Shown piece after piece: positions 35,242-41,432 of a stretch of DNA of 42,407 nucleotides. The translations under genes were made by a program, and so were the position numbers. Position 1 is the stretch's first letter. Every line of letters starts with the position of its first letter. The stretch is from an uncultured Clostridia bacterium (GTDB taxonomy: Bacteria > Bacillota > Clostridia > Christensenellales > UBA1242): contig CALVOB010000034.1 in the NCBI GenBank assembly GCA_944350095.1, positions 1-42,407 of the forward strand. Direction: 5' to 3'. Below the pieces are notes generated by a model. It had not been told where the DNA came from. It was given only the letters and a program-made list of their open reading frames with translations, and did not search any database.

Positions 35242-35995
35242 CAATTTTTGCACTTTGTTTTGGTAAAATATTTGTTCTGTTGGAATATATGCAATTTATT
35301 AAATTTAGTTCATCACTTGAAGAGTCTGTATATATATTAATTTTTCTTGGTGAAAGTGCAATAATGTTTTCTACAAGCCAAATTCCATCACCTTTTTCTT
35401 TTAAAACATCTATGTCTTTAAAGTTTTCATCAAGAACTTGATAACCATCGGCATCTGAAATTATATTTACTGTATCAAAACTAATTTCAAGATTATCTAC
35501 TAAAAATTTAAGTAGTTCTATAAAAGTATCCTCTGTTAAAAGATATGATGAATTTTCATTGGCAATTTTTGTTAATTCAAGCCATTTATTTTTTAATATT
35601 TTTAATTTAAATTCAAAAAAAGATTCAAGATAAAGATTTTTATCAAGGGATAAATACTTTTCAACTAAATACCTATCAGTTTCCTTATCAAAATATTGAA
35701 GCGCCTTTTCAAATGCAGATATACTAATCCTATTTTTTAATTGTACTTTTAAATTTTTTCTTAAAAATTCATTTTTAAAATATGAACAAATTGCTTCCGT
35801 GATAAAACTTTTCACATAATAGTAAAGCCTTGTTTTTTCTTCTTCACCGCAAGCAATAACTATATGTATAAGTTCAGCTTGGTCAAAAGAGGTTATTACC
35901 CCACCTACTTCTTCTACATATTTTTTTAAATTGTTATATAAAAATTTTGCAACGTTGCTATGCTCAGCTTGAAGCATAATAGAAAACTCCCACAT
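35222..35995 (-). CDS. ytxC: Sporulation protein YtxC
   Basis: A 257-aa protein. The ATG at 35995 is chosen because AGGAGC lies 6 nt upstream; an in-frame TTG nine codons earlier would include that ribosome binding site. The body matches the YtxC family in length and pattern: helical ITEAICSYFKNEFLRK, then ESFFEFKLKILKNKWLELT, then ELLKFLVDNLEISFDTVNII. The family is a sporulation-associated protein of unknown mechanism that often lies next to thrS. The gene is divergent from the lipoprotein gene. Confidence 0.85.
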   Translation of the reverse strand: MWEFSIMLQAEHSNVAKFLYNNLKKYVEEVGGVITSFDQAELIHIVIACGEEEKTRLYYYVKSFITEAICSYFKNEFLRKNLKVQLKNRISISAFEKALQYFDKETDRYLVEKYLSLDKNLYLESFFEFKLKILKNKWLELTKIANENSSYLLTEDTFIELLKFLVDNLEISFDTVNIISDADGYQVLDENFKDIDVLKEKGDGIWLVENIIALSPRKINIYTDSSSDELNLINCIYSNRTNILPKQSAKIVDKRFL

Positions 35996-36113
35996 AAATA
36001 GCTCCTGTGGTATTTTATGCAAGGAATAAAAAAATACTCTTTAATTTATAAAATTTACATAAGTTTATTTGACAAAACTAATAATATAATGGTAAAAAAT
36101 TACGAGGGAAATT

Positions 36114-36956
36114 ATGAAAAGTATAGTAAAAAAATGTTTAAGTATGGTTTTGGCATTGTTTTGCCTTGCATTTATTTTAACAGGTTGTGAAGAAATAAAA
36201 AATCATAAAATAACGGTAACATCGTGGGATATTACAACAGGTAGCGTTTCTGGTTATGGCACATATAAAACAGGTTATGAAGTTACACTTACAGCCACCC
36301 CAAAATCAGAACAAAACAGGTTTTTAGCTTGGTTAAAAGATGGCTATGTGGTCTCTCAAGAAAATCCATACACTTTTACAGCTAACGATGATACACAAGG
36401 AAAATATATAGCTATATTTAATTCAGAGTATTTAGATTTACTACAATTATCTTCCGCTAGTGTAACACTTCCAGGTCTTCCAATAGAAGATGGCACACAA
36501 GAAACAACAATTACAAGTTTTACTAATATATCTTTTCAAATAGGAACAAGTTCAGATGTTCTATTAAATATAGCAACACAAGAGAATGTAACACCTACAC
36601 CACCATTAGTTTTTACAGATGATTTTACAATACTCCCTTATGTTCTTGATAAAGATTTGGAATATTATATAACTTTTTCAATGACAGTACAATATAAAGA
36701 TAATTTAAGTGGTGAAATAACAACTAAAAAGTATCCAACCCAAATTAAAATTAATTTTTCAAGTCTTGGAACAAGCCAAAATGGAAATCTGATAATTGCA
36801 CAAGATGAAACAACAGGAAATTATACAATAACAAGAAAGAATTTAACAGCTGACTCATCTTGGACTGTAACAGAAGAAGCCAGTCCGACATTTGTACTCA
36901 CCTTTTCAAGTTTAAGTTTTGAACAACCTGAAGAAGACATTGAAGAAAATATTTAA
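36114..36956 (+). CDS. Lipoprotein with an InlB B-repeat-like domain
   Basis: A 280-aa exported protein. The signal peptide ends in a lipobox LTGC with Cys at residue 25. Residues about 31-107 (TTGSVSGYGTYKTGYEVTLTATP, then FLAWLKDGYVVSQENPYTFTAN) match the divergent InlB B-repeat fold. About 110-280 is beta-rich with many Thr and ends in an acidic tail. It is probably a surface-exposed, membrane-anchored protein; the ligand is unknown. GAGGGAAATT precedes the ATG and a TATAAT lies about 24 nt upstream, without a well-spaced -35. A terminator follows. Confidence 0.85.
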   Translation: MKSIVKKCLSMVLALFCLAFILTGCEEIKNHKITVTSWDITTGSVSGYGTYKTGYEVTLTATPKSEQNRFLAWLKDGYVVSQENPYTFTANDDTQGKYIAIFNSEYLDLLQLSSASVTLPGLPIEDGTQETTITSFTNISFQIGTSSDVLLNIATQENVTPTPPLVFTDDFTILPYVLDKDLEYYITFSMTVQYKDNLSGEITTKKYPTQIKINFSSLGTSQNGNLIIAQDETTGNYTITRKNLTADSSWTVTEEASPTFVLTFSSLSFEQPEEDIEENI

Positions 36957-36962
36957 GAAAAT

Positions 36963-36989
36963 AAAGGACCTATAAATAGGTCTTTTTTA
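36963..36989 (+). terminator. Terminator of the lipoprotein gene
   Basis: A stem built on GACCTA and TAGGTC with a 4-nt loop is extended by flanking pairs and followed by TTTTTT, just after the stop codon. Confidence 0.85.
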
Positions 36990-37056
36990 TTTAATAATTA
37001 ATTATAATAATTTAATTTTTGAAATTTAATATGTTGATTAAACTATATGTAAATAA

Positions 37057-37087
37057 ACACTATATATTAAACATTATGTTAACATAA
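37057..37087. other. Palindromic, weakly dif-like site
   Basis: A perfect 14-bp palindrome TTATGTTAACATAA (37074-37087) closes a 28-bp stretch that agrees with the Bacillus dif consensus as I remember it at about 19 of 28 positions, best in the XerD half. The DNA here is AT-rich, so chance agreement is possible. It lies next to the element boundary. Confidence 0.2.
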
Positions 37088-37103
37088 CAAATGAAAAAAT
37101 GAA

Positions 37104-37130
37104 TAAAAAAAGCATACTATTTAGTATGCT
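37104..37130 (-). terminator. Terminator of the interrupted tRNA-Val gene
   Basis: A 9-bp stem (AGCATACTA and TAGTATGCT with a 2-nt loop) is followed on the minus strand by seven T residues. It lies about 33 bp beyond the tRNA 3' end, as expected for the original chromosomal tRNA transcript. Confidence 0.75.
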
Positions 37131-37162
37131 ATATCAAGCTAATATTATAATAAGTTAATTTA

Positions 37163-37208
37163 TGGTGGGAGTTATAGGACTCGAACCTATGACCCTCTGC
37201 TTGTAAGG
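37163..37208 (-). pseudogene. Displaced 3' half of tRNA-Val (anticodon UAC); attachment site
   Basis: Reading the minus strand, the sequence has the 3' side of the anticodon arm with loop CTTACAA (anticodon TAC), a variable region, the T arm with TTCGAGT, and an acceptor strand AACTCCCACCA with encoded CCA. Upstream of the anticodon loop the sequence departs from tRNA-Val at once (after 37208). This is the leftover of an element integrated into the anticodon loop region. The element should carry a replacement 3' half that restores a whole tRNA at its other end. Confidence 0.85.
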
Positions 37209-37256
37209 AAAACTTAAAACGGCTACAAGCCGCATAAATAAAGGCTTTCATGAAAT

Positions 37257-37278
37257 TTGACCACAATCTTGACCACAA
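37257..37278. repeat. Direct repeat TTGACCACAA x2 near the attachment site
   Basis: TTGACCACAA occurs at 37257-37266 and 37269-37278, 12 bp apart start to start and about 50 bp inside the element boundary. Spacing near one helical turn and proximity to the core suggest arm-type binding sites for the element's tyrosine integrase or its excisionase. Confidence 0.5.
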
Positions 37279-37300
37279 AAATATTACAAAAAATTATTAA

Positions 37301-37328
37301 AAAAGAACTAGCAAACGCTAGTTCTTTT
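37301..37328. terminator. Bidirectional terminator at the element end
   Basis: A perfect 12-bp stem (AAAAGAACTAGC and GCTAGTTCTTTT with a 4-nt loop) lies after the last element gene and would stop its transcription before the tRNA remnant. Confidence 0.85.
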
Positions 37329-37369
37329 GTATAGCTTTTTATATTTTTACTTATTGCTATTAATACAAC

Positions 37370-37660
37370 TTAGTTTTCTTTCCATACCTTTATTATTTCT
37401 TCTATCTCTTCTTTTGTTTTGCCTTCCTTTGCTAGCTGTTTTCTTTTATATTCTTCAGCTGCTTTTATAGATTCATAATAAAAGCCTGGATCTACATAAT
37501 TATCTATAGCTTCATAATATTCCTTATGACTTTGTACCACTTCTGGTATTTTCTTTCCTTCTTCTGTTAACTCATATCTTCCTATAAGCTCGTTCCCTTT
37601 TTGTGGTACAAAATAATACCACTCTTTTTTTTCTTTAAAGTATGGTCTACCTAATAACAT
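37370..37660 (-). CDS. 96-aa hypothetical protein at the element end
   Basis: An acidic, soluble, helical protein that I do not recognise. It begins MLLGRPYFKEKKEWYYFVPQ, contains GRYELTEEGKKIPEVVQSHKE, and ends in a charged helix with KAAEEYKRKQLAKEGKTKEE. A GGAG ribosome binding site precedes the ATG. As the last gene before the attachment site it may be an accessory partner of the metalloprotease gene 28 bp upstream. Confidence 0.7.
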   Translation of the reverse strand: MLLGRPYFKEKKEWYYFVPQKGNELIGRYELTEEGKKIPEVVQSHKEYYEAIDNYVDPGFYYESIKAAEEYKRKQLAKEGKTKEEIEEIIKVWKEN

Positions 37661-37687
37661 AAATCTATCTCCTTTTTAAGTTTATTA

Positions 37688-38575
37688 TTATTTTTTGTTT
37701 TTGTCAAATTCTTTTTTTATTCTTGGATTTTTAACCGACATCTTTTTAGCTAAAAATATTTCTGTTGCTTTTCCTAATGTGCTTGGTTCTTTTGAACAAT
37801 TTAAGTTAGTAAAAAGTTCTGCAAACGCTTCCCTGTTGTTGGTTTTTCCATATTCACTTAAATTATTAATATTTTCTTTGCCAAAATGTTTTCTATGTAT
37901 CCTTTGAATTGACTTAAAAAATTTTGTAGCATATTCTTCTGAATATTTTTTAACAATTAATTGTCTTTCTTTAATGTTTGTAGCCTTTGATAACTCATCT
38001 ATGTATTTATCATATCTTATTCTGCCCTGTTTTGTATTTAAATCTTTCTGCATAAGTACTTTTTGTACATAGTGTCCAAACTCATGAGTAACTGTTTGAT
38101 TAACATACTCCTCCTTATCGCATTTTATCCACTCGCCTTTATTTATTAAAATCTCACTTCTCTTCTCGATAATATCTTTATTCGAAAATGTCAAATCTTT
38201 GTTAAATACAATTTGAAGATTATCAAATTTAGTTCCATCATGGAAAAAAGCAGCTGCATAATTTGAAGGCATTTTCCCTGACCGTATAGCAAGTTCTTTT
38301 TCATTTTTTCCTAAAATTTTTGTTGTATCTGTATACTTTCTTGTAAGTGAATCTATTTTATATACATTTGGCAGAAAAATTTCTTCTGGAATTTTGTCTG
38401 TAGATTCCTTTATATGTATATTTTTTTGCTTTAGCTTTTCAGTTTTGCCGTTATATTCTTTCTCTGTGTCTTTATCCTCTTCTGCACTTTCTAAAATATC
38501 AAATAAATCAATATCTCCAGAAGTAGATTTTGAAATATCATAAAAATTTAAATAACAACTTCCTCTTCCGCCCAT
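37688..38575 (-). CDS. MGGRG-type protein with HEXXH zinc-metalloprotease domain
   Basis: A 295-aa protein. The N-terminus MGGRGS is a short motif shared by many Gram-positive phage and element proteins that carry varied C-terminal enzymatic domains. The enzymatic part holds VTHEFGHYV (HEXXH at 164-168) and, about 80 residues on, NNREAFAELFTN, which can supply the third ligand Glu of a gluzincin. No signal peptide is seen, so it would act inside the host or be delivered. Its stop/start junction with the DUF4417 gene is tight (1 bp). It is probable cargo rather than structural; the substrate is unknown. Confidence 0.8.
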   Translation of the reverse strand: MGGRGSCYLNFYDISKSTSGDIDLFDILESAEEDKDTEKEYNGKTEKLKQKNIHIKESTDKIPEEIFLPNVYKIDSLTRKYTDTTKILGKNEKELAIRSGKMPSNYAAAFFHDGTKFDNLQIVFNKDLTFSNKDIIEKRSEILINKGEWIKCDKEEYVNQTVTHEFGHYVQKVLMQKDLNTKQGRIRYDKYIDELSKATNIKERQLIVKKYSEEYATKFFKSIQRIHRKHFGKENINNLSEYGKTNNREAFAELFTNLNCSKEPSTLGKATEIFLAKKMSVKNPRIKKEFDKNKK

Positions 38576-39241
38576 TTATTTTTCTCCTTTTGTGTATTTT
38601 TCTAAACTAATTTGTAAATGTGTAGCTATTTGTTTAATCTTTGAGTTACCTTTTAAACTTTTGGGAACTTCACCATAAAATAGTATTTCTATTGGCTCTA
38701 AGTGTTTAAGCATTTCATTGAAACCCTTACAGAAGCCTAGTGTAGCTCTTGGATTTTTCATACAACCTAGAGAACTTACAGCTATTACAGAATTTTTAGG
38801 CAGTCCATCAAAACACCATTCAAAGCTACTTTCATCTGACCAACTAGCGTTTGGTATTACTTCTATGCCTTGACTTTGAAAATAATAGCCAAGAACTTTG
38901 GAACGGTAACTATTCCAGATTTGTTGAGCTTTTGGCATATCTATATACAAACTAAAATCTGGCATTATTATTCCCTTGAATTCTTTTAATAAATTCAAAT
39001 ACTTTTCTGGAAAGTTCCAAACTCTATCGAACTGATAGTCATCTATGTAAAAATGTACATAATAATTTTTCTTTCGCTCTAATAAACTTACAGCTATATT
39101 AAACGGTACAAGTTCATATTTACTAAAAGTCGTTTGTGTAGCCTTGATTTTAGGAAATTCAAATTCGCCCTCGAGCTCTGCACCTTTAACAAGATTAAGC
39201 CTTAAATTGTTTCTAGTTTTGCTTATGTTGTTTGATTTCAT
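38576..39241 (-). CDS. DUF4417 protein
   Basis: A 221-aa protein with the family pattern: IDDYQFDRVWNFPEKYLNLL, then PDFSLYIDMPKAQQIWNSYR, then VIPNASWSDESSFEWCFDGL, then VIAVSSLGCMKN, then LEPIEILFYGEVP. DUF4417 proteins are common in plasmids, phages and integrated elements of Bacillota and have no established function; the conserved Asp and Trp residues hint at a nuclease- or nucleotide-handling fold, which is only a guess. The gene lies between the initiator-like and metalloprotease genes with short gaps. Confidence 0.85.
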   Translation of the reverse strand: MKSNNISKTRNNLRLNLVKGAELEGEFEFPKIKATQTTFSKYELVPFNIAVSLLERKKNYYVHFYIDDYQFDRVWNFPEKYLNLLKEFKGIIMPDFSLYIDMPKAQQIWNSYRSKVLGYYFQSQGIEVIPNASWSDESSFEWCFDGLPKNSVIAVSSLGCMKNPRATLGFCKGFNEMLKHLEPIEILFYGEVPKSLKGNSKIKQIATHLQISLEKYTKGEK

Positions 39242-39250
39242 TTTACTCCT

Positions 39251-40150
39251 TTATAATTCTATATCTTCCAAACTATCAACTAAGCCGTCCAATTCTTCTT
39301 TTGTGTAGTTTCTGCCTTTATTTTCAGAAACATGCTCAGCTGATTTTGCTTTTGTGCTGGAGTGGTCGATTTTATCATAATAGCCAGCTATTATCTTTTC
39401 GTAAATATCTTTTCTACAGCAAAGCTTTAACCCAAAGTTTTTTGCACCTAGTAGGAATTCTGGACTGTTGTTTATTCCTTGAATAAGCTTCTCCATATCT
39501 ACATAGTCTGGTATTACAAAATCTTCTTCAACTATCTTGTTTGGAAAAGCTTGTTTAAACTTAGCTTTAAGTTGGTCATTGTCTTCTCTCTTTTTAACAA
39601 TAGTTTGTTGTTTTTGAAGAAGAGAGCGAACTTCCTTAACGAATAGTATATATTCTCTCTCTAAGTCTTTATTTTGAACTTTTAACTCTCGCTTTTCTTG
39701 TTCAAAATTTGCCTTAATATTTTTTAAAATCTCCGTAAAAATAGACTGATATTTAGTAAATTTCATAATTTTAGGTATGATAGAGGATATTAGAAAGGGA
39801 ATTCTAACATCTATATTTTCAGACTTTCTTCCAACTACTGTTTTAAAATGGTTTAGTTGAATTTCTTCATTGGTCAATATTGAAAACTTTTCATATTTAG
39901 TTTTATCAAATATTCCAAGATATACAGTCTGATTAATAATTTCAGAAAGTTTTGAAGCACTAGTATGGCACATAAATGCTAACCCCTCAAAACCCTCTTT
40001 CTTTATTTCGAGATAGTACCCCTCATTTACAAGCCCTAGCAAAAGAAAGTATGAAAACATTCCTTTTGCTCCCACTCTACCATACAGAGTACCCTCGATT
40101 TCTGAAAGTCTATTTCTACGAAGATACAACGGCTTTGAATATGAAGCCAT
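39251..40150 (-). CDS. Replication-initiator-like protein (DUF4373-like N-terminus)
   Basis: A 299-aa protein. The ATG at 40150 is used because GGAGGT lies 7 nt before it; an upstream GTG would overlap that ribosome binding site. The N-terminal part (GRVGAKGMFSYFLLLGLVNEGYYLEI, then TSASKLSEIINQTVYLGIFDKTKYEKFSILT) resembles the winged-helix DUF4373/Lin1244 domain of phage and element replication proteins. A coiled coil spans about 130-195. No rolling-circle HUH motif is seen, which is unusual for a filamentous phage. It probably starts element replication, by analogy. Confidence 0.6.
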   Translation of the reverse strand: MASYSKPLYLRRNRLSEIEGTLYGRVGAKGMFSYFLLLGLVNEGYYLEIKKEGFEGLAFMCHTSASKLSEIINQTVYLGIFDKTKYEKFSILTNEEIQLNHFKTVVGRKSENIDVRIPFLISSIIPKIMKFTKYQSIFTEILKNIKANFEQEKRELKVQNKDLEREYILFVKEVRSLLQKQQTIVKKREDNDQLKAKFKQAFPNKIVEEDFVIPDYVDMEKLIQGINNSPEFLLGAKNFGLKLCCRKDIYEKIIAGYYDKIDHSSTKAKSAEHVSENKGRNYTKEELDGLVDSLEDIEL

Positions 40151-40192
40151 TTTAGCACCTCCGCACACCGCTTATTGCGATGAGATTTATTT

Positions 40193-40495
40193 TTAAGAAA
40201 AATTTGGTAAATCTATATATCTTATATCTTTTCGTAAATTCATACATTCTTTTATCATTAATTCATCTAAATTAATAAATTTTAAATTATTGAATTTAGC
40301 ATAATTATATAGATTATCGCAAAGCGGGTGACGCTCGCCGTAAACCCAAATAAATTTATCACCCTTTTTAAACTCATTTTTATCTTTTATTACTTCAATA
40401 ATTGAAGCATTATCTTGACTTTGCTCTACAATATTAACAACTTCTGATACCTGACTTAAATTTTTTACTTCAATAAAAATTTCTTGATATCCCAT
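40193..40495 (-). CDS. 100-aa hypothetical protein
   Basis: A soluble mixed alpha/beta protein starting MGYQEIFIEVKNLSQVSEVV and containing KGDKFIWVYGERHPLCDNLY and an ending RYIDLPNFS. I do not recognise it. AAGGTGGAAAT precedes the ATG. Its place between the one-helix membrane protein and the initiator-like gene resembles where filamentous phages keep small DNA-binding or coat-assembly genes, but nothing in the sequence confirms that. Confidence 0.65.
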   Translation of the reverse strand: MGYQEIFIEVKNLSQVSEVVNIVEQSQDNASIIEVIKDKNEFKKGDKFIWVYGERHPLCDNLYNYAKFNNLKFINLDELMIKECMNLRKDIRYIDLPNFS

Positions 40496-40519
40496 ATTTC
40501 CACCTTATTTTGTGTAGCT

Positions 40520-40723
40520 TTATACTGCTGGTATTACATTTGAAGCAAAAGCTGAAAGAGCACCCATTACGAAACCTAAAATGAATCCACTTAACCCTAT
40601 TAAAACATATTTAATTATATTATTAAATTTTTTTATTTCTTCTTCTCTTTTGGCTTTTTCTTCTCTATATTCTTGAACTTCTTCTCTAAGTTCTTCTACT
40701 TCCATTTGATTAATATCTTTCAT
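40520..40723 (-). CDS. 67-aa one-helix membrane protein; coat-protein candidate
   Basis: An N-terminal amphipathic, strongly charged helix (MKDINQMEVEELREEVQEYR and on to about residue 36) is followed by one glycine-rich membrane helix (about 38-63) with GLSGFILGFVMGALSAF. This charged-helix plus small-residue-helix layout resembles inovirus major coat proteins, although a basic C-terminus is lacking. It could instead be a small membrane regulator. Its start overlaps the stop of the Cys-rich ORF (ATGA), so it is co-translated. Confidence 0.7.
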   Translation of the reverse strand: MKDINQMEVEELREEVQEYREEKAKREEEIKKFNNIIKYVLIGLSGFILGFVMGALSAFASNVIPAV

Positions 40724-40869
40724 CTTACACCTTCTTTTAATTGAATAAATTTTACAGGGCAGTTTTCATCTCCTGTTGTTTCATCTTTAAAATATTCCTC
40801 GCCAAAATTACATTCCATTTGACAATTAAAGCAAGGACAATTAAAGCAATCTTTTGGATATATGTTCAT
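40720..40869 (-). CDS. 49-aa cysteine-rich peptide
   Basis: A short ORF beginning MNIYPKDCFNCPCFNCQMEC and carrying six Cys, at 8, 11, 13, 16, 20 and 37. Its ATG overlaps the HTH gene stop and its own stop overlaps the next start, both as ATGA junctions. This is strong evidence that it is translated. Clustered C-x2-C-x-C-x2-C spacing suggests zinc or metal binding. I recognise no family. Confidence 0.72.
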   Translation of the reverse strand: MNIYPKDCFNCPCFNCQMECNFGEEYFKDETTGDENCPVKFIQLKEGVR

Positions 40870-41111
40870 TTTTTCTCCTTTTGCTTTTTATAGCTTATCA
40901 ACTCTTCACGAAGCTTGTCTGGTTTAACTTGCATTACTTCCGCCAGTGCTTCTAATATATCATCTGTAGGTATATGTATACCCTTTTCCCATGTCCTAAT
41001 TTGTTGCCTTGAGATTTTTCCTCTGCTAGCACCAAGTTCGTTTAAGTCTTCTGCCAGCATGGGCTGAGTCCAGTAATTACGCTTACGCCATTCTTTTATT
41101 GGGTTTTTCAA
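40866..41111 (-). CDS. HTH (XRE-type) transcriptional regulator
   Basis: A small DNA-binding protein: IKEWRKRNYWTQPMLAEDLNEL, then ISRQQIRTWEKGIHIPTDDILEALAEVMQV, the helix-turn-helix of Cro/XRE regulators, with a Lys-rich tail. The TTG at 41111 is preferred because the AAGGGGGTG ribosome binding site lies about 8 nt before it; a GTG four codons upstream sits inside that site. It leads the coupled group of tiny ORFs and probably controls the element's genes. Confidence 0.8.
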   Translation of the reverse strand: MKNPIKEWRKRNYWTQPMLAEDLNELGASRGKISRQQIRTWEKGIHIPTDDILEALAEVMQVKPDKLREELISYKKQKEKK

Positions 41112-41123
41112 TGTTTTTTTCAC

Positions 41124-41432
41124 CCCCTTTTATTTCTTTTTATTCCTTTTATTCTTTTTTAACCCGCTACGCGGGTTTTAATAAGATTCATATATTTATT
41201 TGAATACTTTATCGACCAAATATTAATTTTGCCTTTCTACATAAGTTTCTTAATGCCATTTTTTCAATATGCTGTTTTTTGAATAGGCTTACGCCTTTGC
41301 CTGCTTACTGTTTTGTTTGGTTTTTCTGTTTTGAAGATTTTTTATAAATCAAGCTAAAATTTTTTTAGAAATTTTGCTGGGCATTTGCAATTTGCAAATG
41401 CACACAGTCAAAATTTTACTAAAAAAATTTCT
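41124..41432. other. 309-bp intergenic region with several hairpins
   Basis: No credible gene is seen. It holds AACCCGC-TAC-GCGGGTT (41161-41177), AGGC-TTAC-GCCT (41285-41296) and the very long hairpin at 41357-41430. The GC-rich first hairpin lacks a T run in the gene direction, so it is not an ordinary terminator for the Zot gene. In filamentous phages the main intergenic region carries the replication origin and packaging signal, which would suit this layout. Confidence 0.6.
41357..41430. repeat. 74-nt long near-perfect hairpin after the Zot gene
   Basis: Arms AAATTTTTTTAG and CTAAAAAAATTT (12 bp), then AAATTTTG and CAAAATTT (8 bp), CTG and CAG, and a tip GCATTTGC-AATTT-GCAAATGC (8 bp) stack into about 31 pairs with only small bulges. 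It begins 2 bp after the Zot stop codon. It could be a terminator, but the length and layered structure resemble a single-stranded-phage packaging signal or origin. Confidence 0.75.

Noticed and set aside
36069-36090. TTGACA followed by TATAAT upstream of the lipoprotein as a promoter
   Set aside because: The two boxes are only 10 bp apart, too close to serve as one -35/-10 pair; only the TATAAT is kept as a possible -10.
37163-37300. C-terminal end of an integrase read through the tRNA remnant on the minus strand
   Set aside because: The open frame has no homology I recognise, no start or ribosome binding site, and is explained by the tRNA half plus attachment-region repeats.
41161-41177. 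AACCCGC-TAC-GCGGGTT hairpin as terminator of the Zot gene
   Set aside because: In the gene direction it is followed by A residues, not T residues, and the long hairpin lies closer to the gene.
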